DNA from: Cercis canadensis
Lineage: Eukaryota > Streptophyta > Magnoliopsida > Fabales > Fabaceae
Length of the DNA stretch: 64,000 bases
Assembly (NCBI GenBank): GCA_003255065.1
Contig: QAOA01000188.1
Span: forward strand, 3,329-67,328
Direction: 5' to 3'
In this document: positions 26,901 through 37,171 of the stretch, one piece after another
How the letters are laid out: every line of letters begins with the position of its first letter
Numbering within the stretch: position 1 is the first letter of the stretch
The notes under the pieces: generated by a model
What the model saw: the letters and a program-made list of their open reading frames with translations, nothing else
Told to the model about the DNA's origin: nothing
The model's database searches: none
Position numbers and translations under genes: made by a program

Positions 26901-29900
26901 TTTGTAACACTTCTTCATCCTCCCAAGTAGTGTCATCTGAGGAACCACCTTTCCATTTAACCAACCATTGTTTGATAGGAGTGCCGGTCCTGATTATGTC
27001 CCTGCTAGCCAATATTTCTTCAGGTTCTATGCTGCCCTCTGATTCCACCTCGAGACCGATAGGTAACTCAGGGTCAACAGAATAGTCCCCAATTGCCCTC
27101 TTTAGTTGGGAAACATGGAAAACTGGATGAACCCTTGCAAGGGAAGGAAGCTTCAGCTTGTAAGCTACCGTCCCATATTTTGCCAANTTGTGTTAAATGG
27201 GTGGAGATGAAATTGTGAGTTGCCCCACTGTCTACTAAAACTACCACCATTACACCTTGTAGCACACCATCAATTTTCATAGTTTGATTGGCTGTTCCGT
27301 CCTCCTTCCCCAAGCCAAAAAGTCCCATCGCCTTGCATTCCAGTTCTGCTTCTTCCTCTGAATTGTCACCCTTTATGGCAACGATTTCACCCTCTGAGTT
27401 TAAGGTCTCATGCTCCCCCAACACCAACAGGCGCAGCTGTCGGTCGGCACACTGGTGTAAGGGGTGGTATTTTTCGCCACAACGGAAACACAGCCCCTTG
27501 GCTCGACGCTCCATCATCTCGGAGTAAGGAATATGGCGCAACCCCCTGGCCTTTTCGGGCAGACCTCTGCGATCTCCATCACCACCCCTGCGATCATCGT
27601 TGCTGCGTCGAACATGCCCAGAATCGGACGGAGAAGACGATGGAAATTTGGTATGGGTCATACCCGAGGATGGCTGTCGAACCCGACCCGGACTCCACCC
27701 CTCCGAGTTCGAAGATTGGCCCACCGTATTGGAGAAGCCCAGTTCTCTGTGGGCCGGGTATGAGCGTGACCCGCTTCGATGACCCGTTTGACCCCATTGA
27801 CGACTGCGATAATGCTTCTCACCCACATCGTCATCTCCGGTCATCTCTTCTTCGATGTCTCTAGCCATCTTCATGAGCTGTGGCCGAGATGTGGGGTTCA
27901 AGGTGCGAACCCGTCGCCGGATGAGGGGTTGCAAGCCACTCATGAAGTATCCAACATATTGCTCCTCTGGTAGTCGTCCCACTTGAGATGAAATGAGCTC
28001 AAATTTTTCAATATAAGCCTCTACCGATTTTGTTTGCTTCAAAGCAGAAAGTTCCTCAAAAGGATTTTCAAATTTTCGACCCCCATACCGAGCAATGAGA
28101 GCTCTCTTCAGTTTCTCCCAGGTCAGATTATCCTCCGTTTCAAATAGGAGGTTAAACCAATGAATTGTAGCTCCTTCCATACTGAGCCTTGATAGTTTGA
28201 GCTTGACCTCACCAGAAGTATTCTGTACTTCGAAGTACATTTCAGCTCTNACATTTCTGCTCTTGTGATCCACCCCACAGGGTCAGTACCGTTAAACATG
28301 GGTAGCTCAATCTTCCGTACTGACATCCGGTATTCCTCTAGGGAATCCTCATGTGCTTCTTCAACTCGGTTTTGATGAGGAGGAGCGGTGTTTTTCTCCC
28401 CTGAGGTAAAAGAAACTCCCGTTAGCATTTTCCCCACTTCCTGAAGCAAGGAATGCTGCATATCTCTCAAGGCAGACTTGAAAGAGGATTTCATTTCACC
28501 CATTCCCACCCTTAGTGATGCTAATTCTGCCTCTAACACATCCACTCTATCTGACATTTTTGGCATGAATTCACTCTGGGAAATGACTTATCTTCCCNGA
28601 GAACTAAGTGGATATAGTAGGTTATGAGGATGATGATGGTGACAACAACAATGGCGCTAATGACAATAATTAGCATGACGGTAAGAACATAACTGCTAGT
28701 AATGTCTTGGTCGCTAAGGTGGTGACAGTAATAGTAGAATGTGGTTAGAATAGTATGATGGTTGTCATAATGGATGGTGTGCTTGTGGTGGCATGACAGT
28801 AGTAAAAAAATTATATTTGGGCAAGTTCCTACACCATTTTAATATGAAACCTAACAAATTTTTTTTGGATAAAAGAAGAATTTTATTAGAAGAATGAAAA
28901 ACAAAAGTACAAAAAAAGAAGGCAAGAGGTCCTCCTAACAAAAGAAAACAGAAAAATAGCATCAGCTCATAAGAGCTTTCCAACCCCTTTGCAAATCTGT
29001 TAAGGATACCCCTCTGAGAAAACCATTAGCATGCACCCAAAGAGAGACTAAAACCACTACCCTATCCCAAAAAATACTCACTGGTAAACAGTTATTTTTA
29101 AAAATCCTAGCATTGCACTCCATCAATAAACACTAAATCCCAGCAAAACGAGCACACAAAACCTAACATATAGAATTTCCTTGAGAAAAAGAAGAAGCCA
29201 AACACAGGGTGAAGTTGGAGTGCTATTCTATGTGCAATTATTAATATTACATTTAGGATAATATAGTTTAGGGCCCACAAGTGATCAAATCCAAGTGAAG
29301 CAATTCTCATACATATTTTATTTATAGCACGAATAAGCAGTTTCACCAACCTTAGCACACAAATTGCGTGCCTGATTCCAATCTATATCATGATATGGGA
29401 TGGTATAAAGCTCCTTTCTCAAAGATAACACTGTTAGTGTGATTGGACCAACAAACCTCTTCCCATATAAGTAGGACATTGGCAAATAGACCATCCGGCA
29501 GTGACACCACATCCTTCCTGTAAAGCATAATAAGAAAAAATTGTTTCCCTATTTTAAGAAAAGAATGAATAGAAGGTTAAGTAATCTTTACAAAAAATGG
29601 AAATAGGAAATCAATTTAACAACGAATATTTTTTGAGAGCATTCAAGAATATTGGATCTTTCTTAAGTTAAGAACAGCATATACTGCATGAGCATATGAT
29701 GCCTTAATTACGAAAAAAAAAAAGGAAAAAAAAACTAGCAAATAAATATTTCATAATGCATATAGTACACAAGCCCTAACCCACAGTAACAGTCTTAAGT
29801 GGGCACTGGGCGGTGCTTATTTTGTTTCTTCAGAACATTAAATTATATATCAAACGACAATAAGATGCACTGACAGGATCAAATCACAAACGCAAGTTCA

Positions 29901-32878
29901 AATACAAACAATATATTGTAAAAGGCTTTGTACAAATCAAAGGAACCAAAAATCATTCTATTAATTTCTCCAGCAACAGACTCGACACTTCTTGACTATA
30001 TTGCCAGGTTTCCACCATCATCATCACTTTCTAAACTTATCAAACATTTTTCTGAACTTTCTTTTCAACCATGAAATTTTCACGCTGTGATAGGATATTT
30101 GTATCTTAAACAAGATGCACAAGCCAAACCTAATTGATCAGAACAATTATCCATTATTCACAGAATTCTTATTAATTAACAGTCAACTGTATAGGATGGT
30201 GGCTTCTGCTGAGTAGTATAAAAATTGCATTCCTCTGATCAAGCAAAAACATACACAAAAGCCACATAAAGGGTAAAAACCTGGATGGAACGGAAGCATG
30301 TATGGAAGAAGCCATATCTCAGGGGGCAGAGGATTATTTCCAGACCATTCATATACTCCAAGTACCTATCAATGTAAAAACATCAACATCATATCTATAA
30401 AATAAAACCATCAAATTAAGGCTAGGATTTTAACTGAAAGCCACATCTTTCCCCATGATGTTATAAAAGTAGCACCACCATGCCCTAGAATCCAGTCACG
30501 TGCTTTCTCCATTGCCCCTTGTCCGTCATTAGCTCTCTCCCCAAGCAATCTCAAAGAAACATAATTTAAGACGGTACCAAACATGGTGCTTGGGCCTTCA
30601 ATATGCAAACCCCATCCACCATCCCTGTTCTGCAATTACATATACTTAATTGGGAACTTATGGAAAAAAATTTAGGGGAATGATGGTGTGAAGTTCAAAC
30701 CTGATGATTATAGAGGTAACGACACATTTCCTTTATATGTTCTTCTGATAAAACCACATTCAGCGCCCCAGTTATAAACAGAGTAATTACCTGATCAATT
30801 GCATAGCCCAAAAAATATTAGGGTTCTCATGATTATTTTCGACAGGTGCATATCATGCAGGAAGAGATGGTTACCAGATAACAAGAAAACAATATTTAAT
30901 ATCAAACTCCAAAATAGTCCAAACAAGTCTTAAAGGCAAAGCATATGCAGTTTTGTCAAACATTTCTGATCCCCATTTATTGACAATCTGCTCAAACAAG
31001 ACAAAGTGTTCAAAAACAGAACTTACCAAGCCTGGTATGAGAAACATGGGACCTCCATAATCTCCTGGCCAGTGTCCGTCATGGCTCTGGAGAGTTGAAT
31101 GAAAACCTATGGCCCTTTTTAATGTTCTTGTCACTGTCTCCTCAGTAATATCTTCTATATCTTTGACTTTGACTTGGGGTAGGACTTCATCTCTTGGATT
31201 CTCTTTTGTAAACTAAATTGTGTAATAAGAAAAATGGTTGAACAGTAATGGTAAAATTCAGATACAAGACCTGAATAATATAACTTCCACACTAAAGCAC
31301 TAAAAATCATGTCATGCATCTCAACATAACAAAGCAATAAAATGATTTATTAGATTACACTCGTTCAAAGAGGAAAGAAAAACATTTATGAACTGACTCC
31401 TTCATGCAAAAAAGGAATAAGTCTCAGCATGCGCATGGTAATCACTTCTTCCATTTTTCAAGAAACAAATGAATAACCAACAACAGCACACACCTTATCC
31501 CGGTTGAGGGGGAAATTAATAGGGAAGAAAAAAGGATAAGAAATTCAAATAAAAAACATCAAGCATAGACTATAAAGAAAGCACAAGATACATCACTTAG
31601 ATATGAAATAACTAAAAACAGAAAGTTGCTTTATATAATATCTTAACACATACGCTATTCTATCCAGTCTAATACCAAAGCCAAACTATAATAACAACTT
31701 ACTTGCCTTTCCATCCATATTATATTTCAAAACCTACAAAAGCATCCCACATTTTTTTTTAATTTTCTGTCTACAAACACTTGCAGTGTAATAAGCAGCC
31801 TAAAAATGTATGGTAAAACCAATATAAATTAAGATGCAGAAGAACTAATTTTATGTTAACCTTCAATTATAAAGGACCAGAGGTTAATTGGTAATGAATA
31901 AATGAACAGATTCTTCCACATCTAAGCTTGTCATTTTCCTGTTCTGTACCTCCAAATGGAGGATGTAGAATACAATAAACAGGAGTTAATAAATCATCAA
32001 ATAGTTTCATCTATTCATAGGAAAATCAAAAACAAATCACCAGCATTAACACACGCACACGCACATTCGTGATGAACTTGAAAAACAAGTAAGTTGGCAA
32101 AACTGAGAGCAATTTGTGGAGGCAAAGGAAACAATGTAGTGTTGTTAGTACAATAATTTGCTTTGAGGGCCCAAAATACATGTTGTTAAGAAATTGTTAA
32201 TAATTCAAAGCATCCAAGGAAGAGAAGTGTTTTTACGGAAACCTTCAATGAGAATGGTCAAGTAAGTTTTGTTACACAATCTTAATTGCTTAACTTCACA
32301 CTGAAGGTTGAAAAGGTAGAAAAAAGAAAAATAAAGCACTATCTATCTGGGTGTCTAGCAATCATTGTTCTTTCCCTGCCATCTTATCATTTAAACACGG
32401 AGCAACCAGTGAATTGAAAACTGTTCAATTAGGGCAGTTTCATTTGAGAAGCCCCAAGAGTCCATATAACGTTCTTCAAACACACTTTCCATAAGCACAT
32501 AGCAAATAGACATTTTACTCCTAATTATGTTTTTCCTGGATGAATGAGAATTTTAGTTAACCAAAAGGGAAAGAACTCCATCATAATCAAATTGTACATA
32601 AAATATTGCAAAAGCCAACATGAGTATAACGCATTGAAAACAAATAAGAAAATGGATGAGAAAAAGGCTTGTAAGTATACCTGAAAGCGCATAAGTAGAT
32701 CAGAGCTATGCTTCTGCTGGAAACGATTCTTGTGGAAAGTTTCCCGAGCTCTTTCAATCTCCATGAGTTCTTCTGGAGATCCAAGTTTAGGATCGAACTC
32801 CCAGATCTGCCTTCCAACGTGATTATTCAATGTCCGCAGCCATGGACTCGCTCCCTCTGCAATCTTCAGCTTCCACAT
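14998..32878 (-). CDS. CAS1: Cycloartenol synthase (18 exons), frame broken in exon 11
   Basis: Cyclises 2,3-oxidosqualene to cycloartenol at the ER membrane, the first committed step of plant sterol synthesis. Exons in gene order: 32681-32878, 31027-31212, 30701-30790, 30435-30629, 30281-30365, 29351-29517, 25474-25662, 20594-20707, 20234-20356, 20024-20146, 19852-19952, 19274-19330, 18458-18504, 18206-18349, 17836-18013, 16786-16866, 15226-15309, 14998-15111. All junctions are GT-AG and in phase. The start is MWKLKIAEG. The sum is 757 codons, the family length, plus two extra bases in exon 11. The catalytic DCTAE motif falls at residue 483. Tyr410, His477 and Ile481, the residues that steer the reaction to cycloartenol rather than lanosterol, are all present. 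QW motifs include QSHDGHW, QNRDGGW and QESDGSW. The 2-bp insertion would stop translation at the start of exon 12, so this is either a recent pseudogene allele or a base error. Confidence 0.92.
15543..15677 (+). mobile_element. tRNA-derived SINE, copy A, in CAS intron 16
   Basis: A box A-like TAGTGGTTGAGCAC and a box B-like GAGTTCAAATCT lie in RNA polymerase III promoter spacing. The tail is GTGGACAAAAAAA. Flanking repeats GTTGGCATGAAATT (15529-15542) and GTTGCCGTGAAATT (15678-15691) match at 12 of 14 bases, fitting a target duplication made by LINE machinery. It shares box B, TCAAATCTTATTGGG and the tail with copy B. Confidence 0.75.
16122..16254 (+). mobile_element. tRNA-derived SINE, copy B, in CAS intron 16, perfect 15-bp TSD
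   Basis: TAAAGGTACTTGTTT occurs at 16107-16121 and 16255-16269, a perfect 15-bp target-site duplication. The body has a box A-like CAGTTGAGCTCTTGG and box B CGGGTTCAAATCT, then TCATTGGGTGTAAG, and ends GTGGACCAAAAA. It is about 133 bp with no coding capacity. Copy A has the same plan, so this is a small SINE family. Copy B is the younger by its intact duplication. Confidence 0.88.
18597..18808. mobile_element. Short inverted-repeat MITE in CAS intron 12
   Basis: It starts GGGCCTGTTTGAAATCTG and ends in the reverse complement of GGGTGTGTTTGAAAGTG. Both arms are filled with CTGTTTTTAAAAACAG-type sequence that can fold on itself. The GGGCCTGTTTG-like terminus is common in plant MITEs. No clear target duplication was found. 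Confidence 0.6.
19915..19925 (-). other. 2-bp CA insertion in CAS exon 11 (frameshift)
   Basis: On the coding strand the sequence reads CCATCACACAGATTGTTGG, where the family pattern [12 protein letters not shown] needs CCATCACAGATTGTTGG. Exon 11 is 101 bases between intact splice sites where 99 are needed. Reading on in the shifted frame gives a TAG two codons into exon 12. The insertion duplicates one CA, as expected of slippage. Confidence 0.85.
20804..21071 (+). repeat. Copia 5' LTR
   Basis: Starts TGAATGGAAATTAGC and ends CAGTTTTACA immediately before the primer-binding site. Homologous along its length to 25000-25269. Two bases near its start are missing relative to the other copy. Confidence 0.85.
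21072..21083 (+). promoter_or_regulatory. Copia primer-binding site (tRNA-iMet)
   Basis: TGGTATCAGAGC directly follows the 5' LTR and matches the complement of the plant initiator tRNA-Met 3' end, the usual copia primer. Confidence 0.88.
21220..24992 (+). pseudogene. Copia gag-pol polyprotein, decayed, with a deletion in reverse transcriptase
   Basis: The natural start is the ATG at 21220. Gag has two CCHC knuckles ([28 protein letters not shown]). Then come protease [10 protein letters not shown], the GAG-pre-integrase HKHLGHP region, integrase with HSDNGGEY and [14 protein letters not shown], reverse transcriptase with [10 protein letters not shown], and RNase H with AYSDADWAG and STEAEYRA. 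Stops occur at about 21295, 21570, 21590 and 22339, with a frameshift near 23215. At about 23930 the sequence jumps from the GSKFVV segment to the [16 protein letters not shown] segment, so roughly the first half of the polymerase domain is missing. The element cannot move by itself. Confidence 0.9.
25000..25269 (+). repeat. Copia 3' LTR
   Basis: Starts TGTCAACGGAAATTAGC after the purine tract and ends CAGTTTAACA. Homologous to 20804-21071. Confidence 0.88.
26021..26444. repeat. First copy of a 424-bp duplicated intron segment (likely allele 1)
   Basis: Matches 28599-29022 over its whole length of 424 bases with two differences seen by eye. It ends exactly where the gypsy LTR begins. The other copy instead runs on into the rest of CAS intron 6. 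It is low-complexity near the start (GATGATGATGGTGACAACAACAATGG). Confidence 0.88.
26445..26845 (-). repeat. Gypsy 3' LTR with a 27-bp tandem triplication
   Basis: Plus-strand ends are TGTTAGGATAC and GGATTCTATCA. Inside, a 27-bp unit beginning AACTGATTGCCC is repeated three times at 26700-26726, 26727-26753 and 26754-26780 with very few changes. Confidence 0.75.
26851..27186 (-). CDS. Gypsy integrase C-terminus plus chromodomain (partial)
   Basis: Reads [25 protein letters not shown] (the conserved end of chromovirus integrase), then a chromodomain with [16 protein letters not shown] and TTWEDEEVL. The chromodomain directs integration toward marked chromatin in this group. The reading frame is open but its N-terminal part stops at the N at 27187. 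Confidence 0.85.
27188..28566 (-). CDS. Gypsy gag-protease, nearly intact
   Basis: Starts [18 protein letters not shown] with a coiled-coil-like N-terminus. It continues through the retrotransposon gag domain ([31 protein letters not shown]), a CCHC knuckle [14 protein letters not shown] and the protease active site [11 protein letters not shown]. The frame is open except at N 28250, where the RAEM codons appear on both sides of the N. That is a 12-base unmerged overlap, so the apparent frameshift is an assembly effect. Confidence 0.88.
28599..29022. repeat. Second copy of the 424-bp intron segment (likely allele 2, empty site)
   Basis: Begins immediately after the single N at 28598 and continues past 29022 without any transposon into CAS intron 6. 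The shared segment stops at GAGAAAA, exactly the insertion point of the gypsy element in the first copy. Confidence 0.88.
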
Positions 32879-32922
32879 TTTCTACCTACTGATGAACAAA
32901 GATCAGCAACTGCTAGTAGTAC

Positions 32923-33019
32923 TAGAGCTGCCGGACCAGCCCGGCCTGGCTCCGGTTGCGGGGACAAATCGGGCTGAGCCAGCTGGGCCCTTTTTAATTC
33001 GAACTAGAGCCCAGCTCTC
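32923..33019. mobile_element. Possible hAT terminal remnant just upstream of CAS
   Basis: TAGAGCTG at 32923, followed by GCCC/GGGC-rich sequence and CAGCTCT at about 33012-33018, resembles hAT ends such as those at 35902 and 39981. No 8-bp duplication is visible. It lies 45 bases upstream of the CAS start codon, so it would be in the 5' UTR or core promoter. Confidence 0.3.
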
Positions 33020-33396
33020 TGCGGGCTAATTCAGACCATCTCATTTTTTTTTTCTTTTATTTTATTATTCCAAGGCTCAAAGCATAAATATCAGTGAAAA
33101 TCACATACAAGTTCAAATGACTATATCTGAGGGGGTTAAAGAGAAGATTAAACGTAAATTATATGAGCTCCTTACAAATTCACACACTAGTAACATACAC
33201 AGACAAGAAGAGATCCAAAAACAAAAAAAGTCATGGTTGTTTTTTTCTAATTTCATAGTTGATATACCAGAAACACGTAGTAACCTAAACTCTAAACCAT
33301 CAGAGTACCTTCCTTTCTTTGAAGGGACTCGAAACCAACCAAAAAAAAAAAGGTTCATTTCAAACCATTTACAGGTGTTGAAATTGCTAGCCCTAG
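33020..33396. promoter_or_regulatory. Remaining CAS upstream region
   Basis: Only about 520 bases separate the CAS start codon from the 5' LTR at 33397. No coding signal. I cannot point to a defensible TATA box or motif, so the label rests on position alone. Confidence 0.35.
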
Positions 33397-34126
33397 TGTC
33401 ATAATCTCACTCGTGACCGACACATTGATTTCTAGACACTGTCGTTTCCTTCGATACTTGGCAGGGAGATAGAGAAGAGTCTAGAGAAGCTCCATCCCAA
33501 ATTTGGAACTTTGCGTATCACCGGATATTTTTTACCATTTTCTGTAAGATTTGAGTTATTTTTGTAATTTCTCAAAGATCCGCTTGTCTAGTGCTAAAGA
33601 AAAGCACATGATCGCATTCATTGGAATTTTATCTAAATTTACATGTATCTTTTGTCTAATTTGAACATTCGGTTCTCCAAAAAGAGACATTATGTTGGTT
33701 GAAAAAATTGATGTTCAGTTCTACCGGAAAGGAAATGGTTCGTTAAACTCTTTAGGGGGGTGCCAGGTGACCCGGGGTGAGATTTGACACTAGCATAGGG
33801 GTGGGCTTTGTGTTGCTTTCTACCCCCTTACACAAAGTCATGTACTAGCACATTGATCATATGAATAATAGAAGTAGTCTCTTTTCATTTAATAGTGCCT
33901 ACTCGTGTTGCTTGCTTGGGTTCTATGTTGGTTGCTTATAATGTGTCTTTGTTGTGACTATTTGATGTGCTATCATTTTCTTGGTTGCTCATATTTTGTT
34001 GTGCCTTCTTTCATAAATGTTGCTTATCATTTACTCTTGACTCAAATGTGAGAATTAATGGTTGGCTGACTTGCTTGTAGGCAAGTGCCGCACTGTCTAA
34101 TTAGGTGAACCTTGCAGCCCGTGACA
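33397..34126 (+). repeat. Gypsy 5' LTR (730 bp)
   Basis: TGTCATAATC to CCCGTGACA. Its first 430 bases match 42916-43110 joined to 46085-46302 across the nested solo LTR. Confidence 0.85.
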
Positions 34127-34128
34127 GT

Positions 34129-34144
34129 TGGTATCAGAGCCTGG
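34129..34144 (+). promoter_or_regulatory. Gypsy primer-binding site (tRNA-iMet)
   Basis: TGGTATCAGAGCCTGG two bases after the LTR. Matches the complement of the initiator tRNA-Met 3' end. Confidence 0.85.
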
Positions 34145-34155
34145 TTGGCTCAGGA

Positions 34156-35895
34156 ATGATGGGAAAGTCGAAGGCCACAAATACAAAATGGTTGAACACT
34201 AAGGAAATATTTGCCCACATCGAATCGCAGCTAAATGATCTAGTAGGTGTAGATGACTTACTGATCGAGCTAAAGGAGGAGCTCGATGAATACAAATTTC
34301 CTGACCTTGTTCGAAGAGTTCATGATTTGGAAATCAAACTTTCCAATGTACAAGCTTCAGAAATAACTGATACTAGTCGTCGACCAGAGATTGCACAAAC
34401 CCTTGGTGGAGATAAAGCTGAAGCCAGTAGTGAGGCCCACTGCAGTTTAGAGAGGCGGGTGGATCAGATGTAAGAAGTTGTTGATAGTCTGAAGGCAGAA
34501 ATGGAAGAGATGAATGCCAAACTTAATGTCATCATGCAGACATTAAGAAATCGACCTTAGGGAGAGGGTGGAATGGAGTCCAGGAAAGTTAAATTCCTAG
34601 AGCCATGGTCATTTAGCTGAGCTCGTGACGCCAAAGAATTAAAGAACTTCTTGTTTAATATGGAACAATACATTCGAGGAATGAAGTTCACATTGGAGGA
34701 AGAAAAAGTGGATGTTGCATGCATGTATCTTGCGGGGGATGCAAAGCTTCGGTGGAGAACCAAATATTAGGACATCCAGACAGGAAAGTGTATTATTGAG
34801 TTTTGGGAAGATCTCAAGAGAGAATTGAAATTGCAATTCCTCCCCGAGAATGTGGAGTACATGGCGAGGCGTCAACTTCGTGAGCTTAGGCAGACAGGCT
34901 CAATCCGAGAGTATGTGAAGAAGTTCTCAAGATCGATGCTAGACATTGGGGACATGACTGAAGCAGATAAATTGTTTTGTTTCCTTGAGAGGTTGAAGCA
35001 ATGGGCTAGAACGGAACTCCATAGACAACGAGTTTCATATGTATCTACAACCTTAATAGCAGCACAACGCTTAACTGACTACACCTCCGAACCCTTTGCT
35101 AGTAAGAAGACCTAGGGTAACACCGCTTCATCTTCTTCTAGTGGGAGTAGTGAACAGTAGGAAAGATTCAATAAGGGCAAAAGTGGGGGAGGAGAGTACA
35201 AGAAACCCCCCAACTCCACTACCTCTGTGTCATCTCGAGGGTCTAATGCGATCAACAAACCAAAGACAATTTCTTGTTTTCTATGTAATAGTCCGCATAG
35301 AATAGCTGAGTGTCCCCATAAGTTAGCACTAAATGCACTCCAAGTTACTATTAGATATTAAACCCAAGATCAAGGTCCAACAGAAGTTGAAAAAGAAGAA
35401 AAGGATTCAGATAAAGAAGACGCTCTAAGAATAGGGGCCTTCCGATTCCTAAATGCATTGAAAAAGCAATCGGAGAACAGTAAAAAGAATCCGAGTGTGG
35501 GACTGATGTTTGTCAAGGGCAATGTGGGAGGAAAGACAACAACTAGCATTATGGTGGATACTGGTGTCAGATACAATTTCATCTCAGTGGCGGAAGCTAG
35601 TAGGCTCGGTTTGAAGTTGGAGAAGGACTCAGACTGCCTCAAGGCTATGAACTCTCTGGCCTTACCCATTACAGGGGGTAACAAAACAAACAATGGTGAA
35701 GCTAAGTTCTTGGCAAGGGAGAACAAACTTTTTGGTCGCCTAACTTGATGATTTTGATGTTATATTGGGGATGAAGTTCCTCTTAGGACACCAGGCCATG
35801 CCTATTCCTGCTACCAGTTGTCTATTGATAATGGGGGAAACCCCAAGTACGATTCTAGTGAAAGTTAAGCAGTCTGAAGAGGCCAAACTCTTATC
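34156..35895 (+). pseudogene. Gypsy gag-protease, many stops
   Basis: Gag starts MMGKSKATNT. The gag core includes YLAGDAKLRWR, LKLQFLPENVEYMARRQL and GSIREYVKKFS. A zinc knuckle CFLCNSPHRIAEC and the protease site VDTGVRYNFIS (family DTGATHNF) follow. In-frame stops occur near 34471, 34558, 34617, 34768, 35113 and 35745. The protein breaks off in the sequence before the hAT insertion. Confidence 0.85.
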
Positions 35896-36659
35896 CTCTA
35901 TTAGAGCTGGGTTCATGGGTTCAGCCCGGTGGGCCAGCCCGTTAGGGCCAGAAAAAATGATGGACTCGGTTCTTAAAATACTGGCCCATTTAAAACCAGG
36001 CCAATTTGGCCCGACCCGTGGCCCAATTGGGTTTCAACCGGGTTGGCCCGATTTTTTTTTTTTTCCAGCTTTCAATCAACCCCAAATCCCTAATCTAAAA
36101 AGTGAAAATTGAAATCCCTAAATTTCATCTCTTATTCTCATACTCTCTAGTTGTCCATTTCTCCCCAAATTTCTTACACACTCTCCGATCTCCATCTCCC
36201 TTTCCTCAATCCTCATTATCGCCGCCGGCTGCCGCATCTCCTTCTCCATCTTTTTCCCTTTGCTGTGCGTGTACCTGTAACTGTAACTTTATAAGTCTTT
36301 GTTCTCTCTCTTTCTCTCTCTCTCTGTGAGGTTGTCTGCCATATATTGGAGTGTTCTCTCTCTTGCTCTCTCTTTGTCTGCTAATCTGCCATATTGGAGC
36401 TCATTTACAGTTATAGTTAGGCTAGTTGAGCTTGCATGGGTGTTTGATGATAGGGGTGTACTGTCATAGTTGCAATTGTTGATTATTCTATGGAAAAGTC
36501 TTACACATTTTAGATCTGATTTCTTAATGCTCTTGAACAGATAAAATCTTGTTCGTGACTTATGAGATTCTTGTTTTAATCAAACAATTATTTGTGTCTG
36601 GTTGTTAGTTGTTACTCTTATGTTTTGATTTAGTTTGAAACCTCAAATTAGGTTGCTTT

Positions 36660-36880
36660 GCTGTGTGCCAACGCTAAGCGCTACGTTTCTGGCGCTGAGC
36701 GCTAAGCGTGGCCCAATCTGTGTTGCTGGTGCCAGCGCTGGGCGCCAGGTATGCCGAGCTGAACATTTGGGTTGATCTGGTGCCAGCGCTGGGCGCCACG
36801 ATTTTGGCACTGGGCGCCAGGTATGCCGAGATGAATTTTGGGTTGATGTGGTGCCAGCGATGGGCGCTAGGCAAGCCGAA
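36660..36880 (+). repeat. GC-rich minisatellite in the hAT 5' region
   Basis: Repeats start at 36728, 36779 and 36850 with GGTGCCAGCGCTGGGCGCCA or a near copy, followed by GGTATGCCGAG. Spacings are 51 and 71 bases. The core is self-complementary. Short ORFs through it on either strand are repeat artefacts. Confidence 0.7.
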
Positions 36881-37171
36881 AATGAAAAATTTTCTCCAGA
36901 AATGATAAAATGCTGTTTTGACCCCCAAAACGATGGAATTTGGCTAAAATCACGTGAGGTGTCTCGCGTTTTGCTCAGAAGGCCGTTTCCATATGAAAAA
37001 GTAGGGTTTCTTTTTTTTTTTTTTATCAAAAATGGACATGGTTAACTTTTCTAGTCAAATTTGAATGCTCCCTTTATGCCATGAATTCCAAATCCTTTTG
37101 TATTACATCACATTTTATTTGCAATTTTGTTAGGGGTTTTTATTTATATTTTTCTTTAAATTTTTTACAGT

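Larger units (their letters stand above)
26445..28597 (-). mobile_element. Ty3/gypsy chromodomain retrotransposon in CAS intron 6 (incomplete, two internal contig joins)
   Basis: On the minus strand the order is gag, protease, then a single N at 27187, then integrase C-terminus, chromodomain and a 401-bp LTR (26445-26845). Reverse transcriptase, RNase H and most of integrase are absent, and the jump coincides with the N, so the loss may be an assembly gap rather than a deletion. The 5' LTR is also absent and another N (28598) ends the element. Gag is open except at a third N (28250), which suggests a young insertion. Confidence 0.85.

Noticed and set aside
26187-28983. Two near-identical frames at 26187-26504 and 28765-28983 as a gene duplication
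   Set aside because: They are low-complexity frames in the allelic 424-base segment and have no coding features.
36643-37029. Minus-strand frames with a repeated AYLAPSAG pattern
   Set aside because: They read through the GC-rich minisatellite of the hAT element. The repeat, not selection, keeps the frame open.
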